From Corynebacterium epidermidicanis (lineage in GTDB: Bacteria > Actinomycetota > Actinomycetes > Mycobacteriales > Mycobacteriaceae), in contig NZ_CP011541.1 in the NCBI RefSeq assembly GCF_001021025.1, positions 2,356,001-2,420,000 of the forward strand: 64,000 bases of DNA, read 5' to 3'. A model generated the notes under the pieces. That model saw only the letters and a list, made by a program, of their open reading frames with translations, did no database searches and was not told the DNA's origin. Of the stretch, positions 26,356 through 36,741 are shown piece after piece (the first letter of the stretch is position 1; every line of letters begins with the position of its first letter). Made by a program: the position numbers and the translations under genes.

Positions 26356-27174
26356 ATGCCGACGCTAGCCGCCCTCGTCACCGTGTATCACCGCATTGAC
26401 CCCACCGAATTACACCAGTGCCTCGATTCATTAGCCCGTCAAACCCGGCGCGCTGATGAGATTGTGATCGTGGAAGATGGCCCCGTCGGCACCGCGCTTC
26501 GGAAGGTCATCGATGAGTTTGTGCAGCTCAACCCCGAAGCGCGCACCGTGGTACTGTCCCGAAACCAGGGTGCGGGGCCCGCCTCGCAAGCTGGCCTCAA
26601 CACCATCCACACCGATTTCGTCGCGCGCCTCGATGCTGACGACATCGCTGACCCGACGCGCTTCGCCAAGCAACTGGATTTCTTCGCAAATCACCCCCAC
26701 CTGGACGTTTTAGGCACTGCGTTGGCGGAATTTGCCGGCAGCACCGACAACATCGTGGGCGTTCGGACGCTTCCGGAGCAACACACACAGATCGCGAAGT
26801 ACGCGCTCATCAACTCCCCCATCAACAACCCAAGCGTGATGATCCGTACTGCAGCCATCAAAGAAGCCGGAGGCTATCGCGCCGTCCATCTCATGGAGGA
26901 CTACGACCTCTACGCACGTCTGCTGGCCTGCGGAAAGAAATTCCATAACTTACCAGAGCCACTGACATTCTTCCGCATCTCTGACGCCGTCTTCCAACGC
27001 CGCACCGGCAAAGGCATGTTGGAGGCCGAGCGTCAGATCCAGCGCAACCTAACAAGTTACGGTCTGATCTCCAAGAAGCGCGCGATGGCCAATTTCCTCA
27101 TCCGTACCGCCTACCGACTTCTGCCCAGCACAGCTCTAAAAGCTGCTTACGGCACGTTGTTCCACCGTAGATAA
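26356..27174 (+). CDS. family 2 glycosyltransferase
   Basis: 272-aa GT-A enzyme. It begins MPTLAALVTVYHRIDPTEL; DEIVIVEDGP and FVARLDADDIA (the DxD metal/nucleotide-sugar site) follow, and a C-terminal helical region carries HLMEDYDLYARLL, the acceptor-side ED motif. The frame is open to 26158 but upstream residues are not family-like. TAATAT at 26343-26348 sits 7 bases before the ATG with no ribosome binding site, so the mRNA is probably leaderless. It is the first of a run with another GT2, DUF2304 and DsbA-like genes. Sugar and acceptor are not predictable; a cell-envelope glycan is likely. Confidence 0.87.
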   Translation: MPTLAALVTVYHRIDPTELHQCLDSLARQTRRADEIVIVEDGPVGTALRKVIDEFVQLNPEARTVVLSRNQGAGPASQAGLNTIHTDFVARLDADDIADPTRFAKQLDFFANHPHLDVLGTALAEFAGSTDNIVGVRTLPEQHTQIAKYALINSPINNPSVMIRTAAIKEAGGYRAVHLMEDYDLYARLLACGKKFHNLPEPLTFFRISDAVFQRRTGKGMLEAERQIQRNLTSYGLISKKRAMANFLIRTAYRLLPSTALKAAYGTLFHRR

Positions 27175-27184
27175 TCCCGAGTGC

Positions 27185-27199
27185 GTTAGGCTACCTAAC
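27185..27199. promoter_or_regulatory. GTTAGG-CTA-CCTAAC palindrome
   Basis: Perfect 6-3-6 inverted repeat ending 3 bases before the GT2 start codon. It includes TAGGCT, a possible -10 hexamer of a leaderless promoter. The half-sites look like DtxR half-sites but the spacing is 6 bp too short. Confidence 0.4.
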
Positions 27200-27202
27200 A
27201 TC

Positions 27203-27913
27203 ATGGAAAACTCATCTCCTGCCAGCTACCACGACACGTGGCTAGTGATCCCGTGCTACAACGAAGGCGCGGTGATCCACGATGTTATCGAAAACGCTCG
27301 ACAGACCTTCCCTAACATCGTCGCCGTCAACGATGGCTCTGCCGATGATTCCGCCACCCAAATTCACGCCTCGGGCGCCCACTTGGTGAACCACCCGGTA
27401 AACCTCGGCCAAGGGGCCGCGATCCAAACGGGCGTCGAATATGCCCGCTCCCAGCCGGGGGCACAGTACTTTGTCACCTTCGACGCAGACGGCCAGCACC
27501 AGGTCAAGGACGTGGTGAACATGCTGGCGCGTTTGCGTCAGGAGCCGGTAGACATCATCGTCGGCACCCGTTTCGGCAGGCCGCGAAAAGAAGACGACCA
27601 GGTGCCTTTGATTAAGCGCATCGTGCTGAAGACCGTCGTTATGCTCTCGCCACGCACCCGACGCCTGGGACTTACCGACGCGCATAACGGCCTGCGTGTT
27701 TTCAACAAGAAGGTCGCTGACGAGCTGAACCTGCGCATGAATGGCATGAGCCACGCCTCGGAATTTGTCTCCCTGATGGACGAGATGAAGTGGCGCGTCA
27801 GCGAAGAACCAGTCGACATTTTGTACACCGAATACTCCATGAGCAAGGGCCAATCGCTCATCAACGGTGTCAACATTCTCGCTGACGGCCTACTCGCAAG
27901 GAAACTGCCATGA
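27203..27913 (+). CDS. family 2 glycosyltransferase (polyprenol-phosphate type)
   Basis: 236-aa GT2 enzyme: WLVIPCYNEGAVIHDVIENA, VAVNDGSADDS, and the DxD site FDADGQHQ. The overall arrangement, with a following DUF2304 membrane protein overlapping by ATGA, is the known two-gene unit in which a glycosyltransferase is paired with a small membrane partner. It may transfer a sugar to polyprenol phosphate for use outside the membrane. A perfect GTTAGG-CTA-CCTAAC dyad lies at 27185-27199 directly before the start and no ribosome binding site is seen. Confidence 0.87.
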   Translation: MENSSPASYHDTWLVIPCYNEGAVIHDVIENARQTFPNIVAVNDGSADDSATQIHASGAHLVNHPVNLGQGAAIQTGVEYARSQPGAQYFVTFDADGQHQVKDVVNMLARLRQEPVDIIVGTRFGRPRKEDDQVPLIKRIVLKTVVMLSPRTRRLGLTDAHNGLRVFNKKVADELNLRMNGMSHASEFVSLMDEMKWRVSEEPVDILYTEYSMSKGQSLINGVNILADGLLARKLP

Positions 27914-28265
27914 TCGGACAAACCCTCATCCAACTCTTGCTCCTGGTAGCGACAGCCTTCCTCGTGGTGTACTTCCTCGGGAACCGTCGTAAAGCGCGCG
28001 CTAAGGCAGGCGTGAAGCTCGGTTTCGTCGTCTTCGTTATCGCCTGCATCTGGGCAGTGCTGCGCCCCGACGACCTCACCATCGTCGCCAACTGGGTCGG
28101 CGTCTCGCGTGGCACCGACCTGCTGCTTTACGCCCTGGTCGTGGCCTTCATGTTTACCACGCTCTCGTCTTACGTGCGTTTCCGTGAGCAAGAACTGCGC
28201 TACGCCCGCCTGGCCCGTGCGATCGCGCTGAAGAACGCCGTCAAGCCCGAAGACGAACTGCGCTA

Positions 28266-28266
<1 letters not shown>
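27910..28266 (+). CDS. DUF2304 membrane protein
   Basis: 118-aa protein with three membrane helices (about 4-24, 36-52, 67-86) and a basic, helical C-terminus YVRFREQELRYARLARAIALKN. It matches DUF2304, which regularly accompanies GT2 polyprenol-phosphate glycosyltransferases. The start overlaps the glycosyltransferase stop by 4 bp, and its own stop overlaps the next start (TAATG). A membrane anchor or activator for the glycosyltransferase is the likely role. Confidence 0.85.
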
Positions 28267-30043
<1,777 letters not shown>

Positions 30044-30064
30044 TTACCGCGGTGGACGCTGATT

Positions 30065-30460
30065 TCACCCCCGCTTGCGGTTCCGGCGTGGCTCCCACAT
30101 GACCACCGCAGTGGAGCGAGGCACGTGTACCAACTCCCCTTGAGGTCGCTGGGTGCGCCGTTGCGCGGACTCTAGTTCCTTTTTGAGCTGGTCGTTTTCG
30201 GCGCGTAGTTGCTCATTTTCCCGCGTGAGCTCGATTATCGACTTGATGCCTGCTAGGTTCACGCCTTCCTCTTGGGAAAGTCGTTGGATTTCCCGGAGCA
30301 GATCGACGTCCCGACGCGAATAACGCCGTCCGCCACCCCGCGTGCGTTGCGGGATAACGAGCCCCATGCGGTCATAGGTTCTTAATGTTTGCGCGTGCAT
30401 TCCCGCAAGCTGAGCCGCCACCGAGATCACGAAGACTTCTTTGCTTTCGTCAGCTGCCAT
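30065..30460 (-). CDS. hspR: heat-shock repressor HspR (MerR family)
   Basis: 131-aa MerR-type regulator. The helix-turn-helix and wing (VISVAAQLAGMHAQTLRTYDR, then TRGGGRRYSRRDVDLLREIQRL) occupy residues about 10-70, followed by a coiled coil (LTRENEQLRAENDQLKKELE). HspR binds HAIR sequences and represses dnaK operons, with DnaK as co-repressor. Start at 30460 because AAGGAGGTG stands just upstream; the open frame to 30481 includes this ribosome binding site. It is transcribed from the dnaJ promoter side, 70 bp after dnaJ, and a HAIR-like site precedes dnaJ. Confidence 0.93.
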   Translation of the reverse strand: MAADESKEVFVISVAAQLAGMHAQTLRTYDRMGLVIPQRTRGGGRRYSRRDVDLLREIQRLSQEEGVNLAGIKSIIELTRENEQLRAENDQLKKELESAQRRTQRPQGELVHVPRSTAVVMWEPRRNRKRG

Positions 30461-30530
30461 GTCACGCACCTCCTTGAACATCTCTTAGTTATTGATGGTT
30501 GCTGAGTTGGGGCCAAGTTGAGAGGCGAAG

Positions 30531-31715
30531 CTAGCTCAGCCCTGCCCAGCCTGCTCGTGGGTTGTAGCCGGCATCTTTGGCTGCCTGTGCATAGGTGCGC
30601 AGTGCGGATGCCTCTGCAGCGCTGATGTCCTTAGGCACGTGCACTTCAACCTTGACCAATAGGTCGCCCTTCACTCCGGAGCTTCGGGTGATGCCACGGC
30701 CTCGGACCCGGAGGATTCTCCCGCTCGGTGTCCCGGCTGGCACTTTCACCCGGACTGGGGCTTCGAGGGTAGGAACGGTGATGGTGTCGCCGAGGGCAAG
30801 TTCTGTAAATGACACCGGGACTGTCACTTCGAGGTCATCGCCCTTGCGGGTGAACACCGCGTCCTTCTTGACTGACACCGTGACAAATAGGTCACCGGCC
30901 GGCTTCCCATTTGGTCCAGCCTCACCTTGCCCGGCGAGTCGTACCTTTTGCCCATCTTCTACCCCGGCAGGAATGCGCACTGTAATGGAGCGAGTTCGCC
31001 GAACCGTGCCGGTTCCCGAACAGGTAGCACAAGGGTCGGTGATGACCTGCCCTGTCCCGCCACAGGTGGTGCAGGGAGCGGAGAAACCGAAGGCACCCTT
31101 GTTTTCCGATTTGAAACCGGTGCCGTTGCAGTCACCGCAGGTCGATGGGTTACCCGACCGAGATCCCGAACCGTGACAGTCAGTACATGGCGCGTCTCCG
31201 CTGAGCTGGATTGGCAGGGTGGTGCCCTTGGCGGCCTCTCGGAACTCTAACGTGATGTGCGTTTCGACGTCCGCCCCGCGAGTCGGCGTCGCTGCGTGGC
31301 GGCCAGCGCCACCGCGGTTGAAAAGGCCACCGAAGATATCCCCAAGGCCACCGTCGCCAGCAAATCGGCCTTCTCCGAAAAGGTCCGACGCGTCGAAGTT
31401 TTGCGACGTCCGAAACCCTCCCGAAAATCCGGGACCTCCGTTCCCGCCGAAGCCACCCAATCCTCCGAATCCGCCGGAGGCGAGGAGGGCCTTGAGCTCG
31501 TCGTATTCTTTGCGCTTCTTGTCGTCACCAAGCACGCTGTAGGCCTCGGCTGCCTTCTTAAAGCGCTCCTCAGCTGCCGAGTCACCTGGGTTTTTGTCTG
31601 GGTGGTTGTCTCGGGCTAACTTGCGATAGGCCTTTTTGATTTCGTCCGCACCTGCGGAGGAAGATACTCCGAGGTCACGGTAGTAATCCTTCTCGGCCCA
31701 CTCATTGTGCGCCAT
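30531..31715 (-). CDS. dnaJ: chaperone protein DnaJ
   Basis: 394-aa full-length type I J-protein. J domain with NHPDKN at about residues 36-41, Gly/Phe-rich linker (about 80-145), four zinc motifs [24 protein letters not shown] and CATCSGTG (about 184-250), and the C-terminal substrate-binding domains. It stimulates the DnaK ATPase and delivers unfolded clients. [11 protein letters not shown] near the start is normal for actinobacteria. It is separated from dnaK-grpE by a YCII-domain gene with terminators on both sides and has its own HAIR-like element at 31826-31846. Confidence 0.96.
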   Translation of the reverse strand: MAHNEWAEKDYYRDLGVSSSAGADEIKKAYRKLARDNHPDKNPGDSAAEERFKKAAEAYSVLGDDKKRKEYDELKALLASGGFGGLGGFGGNGGPGFSGGFRTSQNFDASDLFGEGRFAGDGGLGDIFGGLFNRGGAGRHAATPTRGADVETHITLEFREAAKGTTLPIQLSGDAPCTDCHGSGSRSGNPSTCGDCNGTGFKSENKGAFGFSAPCTTCGGTGQVITDPCATCSGTGTVRRTRSITVRIPAGVEDGQKVRLAGQGEAGPNGKPAGDLFVTVSVKKDAVFTRKGDDLEVTVPVSFTELALGDTITVPTLEAPVRVKVPAGTPSGRILRVRGRGITRSSGVKGDLLVKVEVHVPKDISAAEASALRTYAQAAKDAGYNPRAGWAGLS

Positions 31716-31764
31716 AGTCTTCTCTCCTTGATTAATGAATTTCTACATTTAGTTTTGTTTTAGG

Positions 31765-31792
31765 GCCGACATCCCCGCCGTTGGGGGTCGGC
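31765..31792 (-). terminator. hairpin between the YCII gene and dnaJ
   Basis: GCCGAC (31765-31770) pairs with GTCGGC (31787-31792), with inner CCCC/GGGG pairing. It lies downstream of the minus-strand YCII gene and upstream of dnaJ. The T-run is weak, so termination or a leader structure is possible. Confidence 0.5.
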
Positions 31793-31825
31793 AATTTGTA
31801 GTGGTACTGCACGGACGAATGCTAA

Positions 31826-31846
31826 CTTGAGTCTACCGGACTGAAC
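31826..31846. promoter_or_regulatory. HAIR-like HspR site before dnaJ-hspR
   Basis: CTTGAGT-CTACCGG-ACTGAAC matches the HAIR consensus CTTGAGT-N7-ACTCAAG at 12 of 14 positions with the exact 7-bp spacer. It is 111 bp upstream of the dnaJ start, so dnaJ-hspR can be HspR-controlled independently of dnaK-grpE. Confidence 0.65.
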
Positions 31847-31910
31847 TTTGGGAAGCTACTACCTATAACGCGTACGTTCGGCGTTTATTCCTCCCACTGA
31901 TCGCTGCAAA

Positions 31911-32288
31911 CTATCCCTGCAGTCGACGCAACTCAACACCCTGGCCACACGCTTCGCTTGCCGCACGCGCCAGGTCCTCCGCTGCCTCATGATCAGGGGC
32001 CTCGATGACCCAAAAACCGCCCACGAATGGTCCCGAACCCACCGGCCCATCAGCTACGGAATACGCCGTGACAACCGCGCCGTCATGTTCGCTTACGACT
32101 TTTTCTACGCGACGAGCATCTTCCGGAGGAGTCAATCCACAAGCGAACACAAAAGCATCCTTTTCCATGAGTTTCTTGTTGAACATCTCCACTCTGGTGA
32201 TCGCTTCAGCCTGCTGGGCTGGGCTTTCGTACGCGCCGGCTGCGTGGACGCCGGGATCATGGAAAACGGAAATTATATATTGCGCCAT
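31911..32288 (-). CDS. YCII / DGPF-domain protein
   Basis: 125-aa dimeric alpha-beta barrel protein. It shows the DGPVGSGPFVGGFWVIEAPD segment typical of YCII (DGPF-type) proteins and an N-terminal MAQYIISVFHDPG strand. The family contains muconolactone isomerase-like and chlorohydrolase-like proteins; in this case the catalytic role is unknown. It lies between grpE and dnaJ on the same strand but hairpins separate it from both, so it is probably not part of either chaperone transcript. An insertion of this kind is unusual for the dnaK locus. Confidence 0.8.
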   Translation of the reverse strand: MAQYIISVFHDPGVHAAGAYESPAQQAEAITRVEMFNKKLMEKDAFVFACGLTPPEDARRVEKVVSEHDGAVVTAYSVADGPVGSGPFVGGFWVIEAPDHEAAEDLARAASEACGQGVELRRLQG

Positions 32289-32370
32289 GGGTTTTCCTTA
32301 AGTTAGGTGCGGTGGGTTGAGATGGTCGAGAAGGGAGCATGGAAAGCAGCTACCGCACTCCAGTTTAGAG

Positions 32371-32410
32371 AAAGAGGAGGTCTCCAATACTTTTTGGAGA
32401 CCTCCTCTTT
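32371..32410 (-). terminator. terminator after grpE
   Basis: AAAGAGGAGGTCTCCAA (32371-32387) pairs perfectly with TTGGAGACCTCCTCTTT (32394-32410) around a 6-base loop, giving a 17-bp stem ending in A/T tracts on both sides. It lies 51 bp downstream of grpE. Confidence 0.9.
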
Positions 32411-32460
32411 GCGCAGGCAAACCGGCCAACCATTAGAAGGTGTGCCGTGTCAGTGCGCCA

Positions 32461-33093
32461 CTATTCGGCGGACTGCGCCTCAGGGTTTGCAGGGTCGGCA
32501 ATAATCACCATGGCGTTGCGCACGAGGCGATCTCCCACCGAGTAACCCTTACGCAGCACGGTTCCGATCACTTTCTCATCACCTTCAGAAAGGTCTTGCA
32601 CTGCCTCGTGACGCTCTGGGTCGAAGGCATCTCCTTCCTCGCCGTATGCTTCAAGTCCTAGGCCGGTGATGGTGTTTCGGAACTTGTCCGCAAAGGCTTT
32701 GAGGGGGCCTTCAGCGAGGTCGCCGTGCTGTTCAGCCAATTCGAGGTCGTCGAGGATGGCGATGAACTTCTCCAACACGTTGGCCTTGGTGGTGGCGATA
32801 GTGGTGGTCCGATCACGCTCAGTTCGACGCCGGTAGTTGGCATATTCCGCAGTGACTCGCAGGAGGTCCTCGGTGCGCTCGGCTAGTTCAGCCTCAGCAT
32901 CGGTGACAGTGTCGTCGCTGTCGAGGTCGACATCGGCGAGTGCCTCGTTGACCTCTGCTTCGAGATCAGCTTCTGCTTGGGCCTCCTCCGCGGCAGCCGC
33001 TTCAGCTTCGGCAGCCTCCGGGGTGGTGCCTTCGGTGTCGGTTGCGTCCGGGTCGCCAGGGTTTTCTGGCATGTCGCGGTTCGGCTCAGTCAT
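32461..33093 (-). CDS. grpE: nucleotide exchange factor GrpE
   Basis: 210-aa GrpE that releases ADP from DnaK. The acidic Ala/Glu-rich N-terminus (about 1-70) is followed by the long paired helix ([22 protein letters not shown]) and the beta domain ending [23 protein letters not shown], which is the family signature. The start codon overlaps the dnaK stop codon by one base, so translation is coupled. A strong terminator follows. Length is normal for actinobacteria. Confidence 0.95.
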   Translation of the reverse strand: MTEPNRDMPENPGDPDATDTEGTTPEAAEAEAAAAEEAQAEADLEAEVNEALADVDLDSDDTVTDAEAELAERTEDLLRVTAEYANYRRRTERDRTTTIATTKANVLEKFIAILDDLELAEQHGDLAEGPLKAFADKFRNTITGLGLEAYGEEGDAFDPERHEAVQDLSEGDEKVIGTVLRKGYSVGDRLVRNAMVIIADPANPEAQSAE

Positions 33094-34928
33094 TACTTCT
33101 TCTCTTCTTCCTCGTCGATAACCTCTGCGTCAACGACAGTGTCGTCGGCAGTCGCGTTGGCGGCGCCTTCTGCACCTGCTTCGGCAGCTTGAGCTTCGTA
33201 GATAGCCTTGCCCATCTCCTGGGATTCGGTGTTCAGCTTCTCGACGGCGCTCTTAATAGCCTCGATGTCGTCGCCCTTGAGGGCTTCATCGACGCCCTTT
33301 GCTGCTTCCTCCACCTTGTTCTTCAACTCATCGGAGACCTTGTCAGAGTTCTCTTCCATGAACTTGCGGGTCTGGTAAGCCATAGACTCAGCGGAGTTGC
33401 GAACTTCCTGCTCTTCGCGACGCTTCTTGTCTTCTTCGGCGTGAGCTTCGGCGTCCTTGATCATGCGGTCGATTTCTTCCTGGGACAGGCCGGAACCATC
33501 CTGGATCTTGATGGTGTTTTCCTTACCGGTGCCCTTATCCTTCGCGGTGACGTGCACGATGCCGTTGGCGTCAATGTCGAAGGTCACCTCAATCTGAGGA
33601 ACGCCTCGAGGTGCAGGTGCGATACCGCCGAGTTCGAAGGAACCGAGCAGCTTGTTGGCGGAAGCCATTTCACGTTCGCCCTGGAAAACCTGGATTTGCA
33701 CGGAAGGTTGGTTGTCTTCCGCGGTGGTAAAGGTCTCGGAACGCTTGGTTGGGATCGTGGTGTTGCGCTCGATGAGCTTGGTCATCACGCCACCCTTGGT
33801 TTCAATGCCCAGGGAGAGCGGGGTGACGTCGAGAAGCAGCACGTCCTTGACCTCGCCGCGGAGCACGCCGGCCTGCAGTGCAGCTCCCACTGCGACGACC
33901 TCGTCTGGGTTCACGCCCTTGTTTGGCTCACGGCCACCGGTGAGCTCCTTGACCAGGTCGGTCACGGCTGGCATACGGGTGGAGCCACCAACGAGAACCA
34001 CGTGATCGATCTCAGAAATGGAGAGCTCAGCGTCCTTGATGACCTGGTTGAATGGCGCCTTGGTGCGGTCGAGCAGGTCCTGAGTGATCTTCTGGAACTC
34101 GGTGCGGGACAAAGTCTCGTCCAGGAAGAGCGGGTTCTTGTCCGCATCAACCGTGATGTAAGGCAGGTTGATGTTTGCAGACTGGGAGGAAGACAGCTCA
34201 ATCTTTGCCTTTTCGGCAGCCTCGCGCAGACGCTGCAGGGCCATCTTGTCCTTGGTCAGGTCGATGCCATTGGCAGCCTTAAACTTCTCTACCAACCAGT
34301 CAACGATGCGCTGATCCCAGTCATCGCCACCCAGCTCGTTGTCGCCGGAGGTTGCGCGAACTTCGACGACGCCGTCGCCAATTTCCAGCAGGGAGACGTC
34401 GAAGGTTCCGCCACCGAGGTCGAAAACCAAGATGGTCTGTTCCTTGTCACCCTTCTCCAAGCCGTAGGCGAGCGCAGCTGCGGTTGGCTCGTTGACGATA
34501 CGCAGGACGTTGAGGCCTGCGATCTGGCCGGCTTCCTTGGTTGCCTGGCGCTGGGAGTCCTCAAAGTAAGCAGGGACGGTGATGACTGCGTCGGTGACTT
34601 CCTCACCGAGGTAAGCCTCAGCGTCGCGCTTGAGCTTCATCAGCGTGCGAGCCGAAATCTCCTGCGGGGTGTACTTCTTGCCGTCGATATCTACGGTCCA
34701 GTCAGTGCCGATGTGGCGCTTGACGGAGCGGATAGTGCGGTCAACGTTGGTGACAGCCTGGTTCTTGGCGGACTGACCAACCAGAACTTCACCGTTCTTT
34801 GCGAATGCAACAACGGATGGAGTGGTGCGAGAGCCTTCAGAGTTAGCGATAACTACTGGCTCGCCGCCTTCCAATACGGATACGACCGAGTTGGTGGTTC
34901 CGAGGTCGATACCTACTGCACGTCCCAT
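33093..34928 (-). CDS. dnaK: chaperone protein DnaK (Hsp70)
   Basis: 611-aa Hsp70. ATPase domain (about 1-360) with [26 protein letters not shown] and [26 protein letters not shown] linker near 365; substrate-binding domain and helical lid with a short acidic tail DEEEEKK. Binds hydrophobic segments of unfolded proteins in an ATP cycle with DnaJ and GrpE. First gene of dnaK-grpE. The upstream 34929-35257 region carries three HAIR-like inverted repeats, so heat induction by HspR derepression is expected, with DnaK itself feeding back on HspR. Confidence 0.98.
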   Translation of the reverse strand: MGRAVGIDLGTTNSVVSVLEGGEPVVIANSEGSRTTPSVVAFAKNGEVLVGQSAKNQAVTNVDRTIRSVKRHIGTDWTVDIDGKKYTPQEISARTLMKLKRDAEAYLGEEVTDAVITVPAYFEDSQRQATKEAGQIAGLNVLRIVNEPTAAALAYGLEKGDKEQTILVFDLGGGTFDVSLLEIGDGVVEVRATSGDNELGGDDWDQRIVDWLVEKFKAANGIDLTKDKMALQRLREAAEKAKIELSSSQSANINLPYITVDADKNPLFLDETLSRTEFQKITQDLLDRTKAPFNQVIKDAELSISEIDHVVLVGGSTRMPAVTDLVKELTGGREPNKGVNPDEVVAVGAALQAGVLRGEVKDVLLLDVTPLSLGIETKGGVMTKLIERNTTIPTKRSETFTTAEDNQPSVQIQVFQGEREMASANKLLGSFELGGIAPAPRGVPQIEVTFDIDANGIVHVTAKDKGTGKENTIKIQDGSGLSQEEIDRMIKDAEAHAEEDKKRREEQEVRNSAESMAYQTRKFMEENSDKVSDELKNKVEEAAKGVDEALKGDDIEAIKSAVEKLNTESQEMGKAIYEAQAAEAGAEGAANATADDTVVDAEVIDEEEEKK

Positions 34929-35257
34929 AATGTGTTCCTCCTGTGTTTATGTAACAAACTCAATTGCGTTCAACTAAACGAGCTTGCCACCGGTAATGTG
35001 GCTCATCCTATCGGCGTTGACTGAAGCTCGCTCAACTTTGTTTGCAACTATATCACGGTCTGCAACTTACCTTGAGCCAGGATCACTCAACCTGACACCC
35101 TACACAACGGCACATGACCCAAACTTGTTCCCAGTCGACTCAACTTTTCATCGTGTTCTAGGTCACACCAGCTACTGTGTTGAAAAGTTTCCCAACGATA
35201 ACAATGTTCCCGGCACCTCTACTTACCCCAGTCAAGTCTGGCAAGATGGTTGTTCTA
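34929..35257. promoter_or_regulatory. dnaK upstream region with three HAIR-like elements
   Basis: 329-bp divergent spacer. The best element is CTTGAGC-CAGGATC-ACTCAAC at 35071-35091 (12 of 14 consensus positions). Weaker ones with the same 7-bp spacing are GTTGACT-N7-GCTCAAC at 35016-35036 and CTTGTTC-N7-ACTCAAC at 35124-35144 (10 of 14 each). They are spaced 53-55 bp apart. Ribosome binding sequence AGGAGG stands before dnaK. Confidence 0.7.
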
Positions 35258-36637
35258 ATGAATACCAACAACACCCCCAACCAGACCGGTGACCAGCAGC
35301 GCTACTCTTCACTCACCGACATCATCGAAAACGACACCACGGCGTCGCCCGCACCCCCACGCGCAACATCACAATCAACTAGTCACGACAGCGAAGGCTC
35401 GCCCGACCGAGCGATCATCTTAGGCCAAGACGGCCGCTGGTTAGCTGGGTGGGCATTGCGTTTTATCGTGCTCACCATTGCCGCCTTCATCGCCTGGAAA
35501 GGCTTGGGGAAACTCTGGACCGGCCTGCTCCCCCTACTTCTCGCCCTCTTACTGAGCACCGTCCTATGGCCACCCGTAAAGTGGCTGCGCGACCATAAGT
35601 TTCCTAAGACCCTCGCTGTCCTCACTGTCTTACTTGGCAGCATCGCAGCCATAACCGGAATTTTCGCCGCGATGGCCCCAAGCATCGCTGGCCAATCCAA
35701 AGAACTTTTCCAAAAAGCTTCAGAGGGCATCACCAAGCTGGAAACTTGGGTGCAGGGTCCGCCACTAAACATCAAGGTCGACCAGATTTCCAGCACTCTC
35801 GATAAATTCGTCGCGAAGCTACAGGAACAGGCCGGCCAGATCACCAGTGGTGTTCTTGAAGGTGTGTCTACTGCGTCGTCAGTAGCGGTCACCCTCGCGA
35901 TCATGCTGGTCCTCACCTTCTTCTTCCTGAAAGACGGCGAAAACTTTCTACCCTGGGTTCGTCGCAGCACCGGCCCCAAAGCGGGCTGGCACCTCACTGA
36001 AGTGCTGACCCGAACTTGGAACACCCTCGCCGGCTACATCCGCGCGCAGGCGATTGTCTCGCTTATCGACGCCGTGATCATCGGCCTCGGCCTGGTCATC
36101 CTCGGCGTACCACTGGCTTTCGTGCTCGCGATCCTAACTTTCTTCGCTGGATTCATCCCCATTGTCGGTGCGGTGACCGCGGGCGCACTTGCCGTCTTGG
36201 TGGCGCTCGTCTCTAACGGCCTCACCACGGCAATCATCGTCCTGGTCTTGGTCGTGGCGGTACAGCAGCTGGAAGGAAACGTCCTTTCTCCGATGCTGCA
36301 GTCCAAGGCGATGGACCTCCATCCGGCCATCGTGCTGCTTTCGGTGACCGTCGGATCGAGTTTGTTCGGCATCGTCGGCGCCTTCCTCGCAGTGCCCATC
36401 GCTGCTTCCATCGCGGTGTGGCTGCGCTACCACAGCGATCTCGTCTCGCTGCGATCCGGCGAGCTCACCGCTGATGAGATCAAGATTGAAACTGCTTCAG
36501 CTGCGGGAAGTACCGCAACTGCATCCGATGCATTTGAGGCGCTGCGCGCCAGCTTCCTCTCGCTGGGGCGTCGCAAAACCTCCCATGATGCAGCACCTGC
36601 CGACACCCTGGCAGTGAAGGCCGAAAAAGAAAACTAA
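35258..36637 (+). CDS. AI-2E family transporter-like membrane protein
   Basis: 459-aa protein of the AI-2E/PerM family. A Ser/Thr/Pro-rich cytoplasmic N-terminus (about 1-55) precedes paired helices (LTIAAFIAWKGLGKLWTGLLPLLLALLL), a central soluble helical segment (about 130-190), and further helices with FFAGFIPIVGAVTAG and QQLEGNVLSPMLQSKAMDLHP, which are the family signatures. The frame extends to 35177; the start at 35258 (MNTNNTPNQ) is preferred because upstream residues are basic and non-family, but ATG 35246 is possible. Substrate unknown. It shares the divergent region with dnaK, but a heat-shock link is unproved. Confidence 0.83.
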   Translation: MNTNNTPNQTGDQQRYSSLTDIIENDTTASPAPPRATSQSTSHDSEGSPDRAIILGQDGRWLAGWALRFIVLTIAAFIAWKGLGKLWTGLLPLLLALLLSTVLWPPVKWLRDHKFPKTLAVLTVLLGSIAAITGIFAAMAPSIAGQSKELFQKASEGITKLETWVQGPPLNIKVDQISSTLDKFVAKLQEQAGQITSGVLEGVSTASSVAVTLAIMLVLTFFFLKDGENFLPWVRRSTGPKAGWHLTEVLTRTWNTLAGYIRAQAIVSLIDAVIIGLGLVILGVPLAFVLAILTFFAGFIPIVGAVTAGALAVLVALVSNGLTTAIIVLVLVVAVQQLEGNVLSPMLQSKAMDLHPAIVLLSVTVGSSLFGIVGAFLAVPIAASIAVWLRYHSDLVSLRSGELTADEIKIETASAAGSTATASDAFEALRASFLSLGRRKTSHDAAPADTLAVKAEKEN

Positions 36638-36664
36638 CCCACCCCGCCCGACAGTCCAGGTTTG

Positions 36665-36697
36665 TTGACAGCTTTTACCAGTAACGGTAATTTACTG
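36665..36697 (+). promoter_or_regulatory. promoter and dyad operator of the anchored-repeat operon
   Basis: TTGACA (36665-36670) and TAATTT (36688-36693) are spaced by 17 bp. The perfect dyad CAGTAA-CGGTAAT-TTACTG (36679-36697) overlaps the spacer and -10. A metalloregulator such as a Zur-type Fur protein is a candidate ligand, because the operon encodes a Zn/Mn-type transporter. Confidence 0.55.
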
Positions 36698-36741
36698 AAG
36701 TTGGATATTACTTGCAACAAAACTGAACTGAAAGGCCCTCG

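Noticed and set aside
27185..27199. DtxR box before the second GT2 gene
   Set aside because: Half-sites resemble DtxR but the spacing is wrong and the best ungapped alignment has only about 12 of 19 matches.
33042..35024. Plus-strand open frame of 660 codons
   Set aside because: Antisense to dnaK; no ribosome binding site or family motifs.
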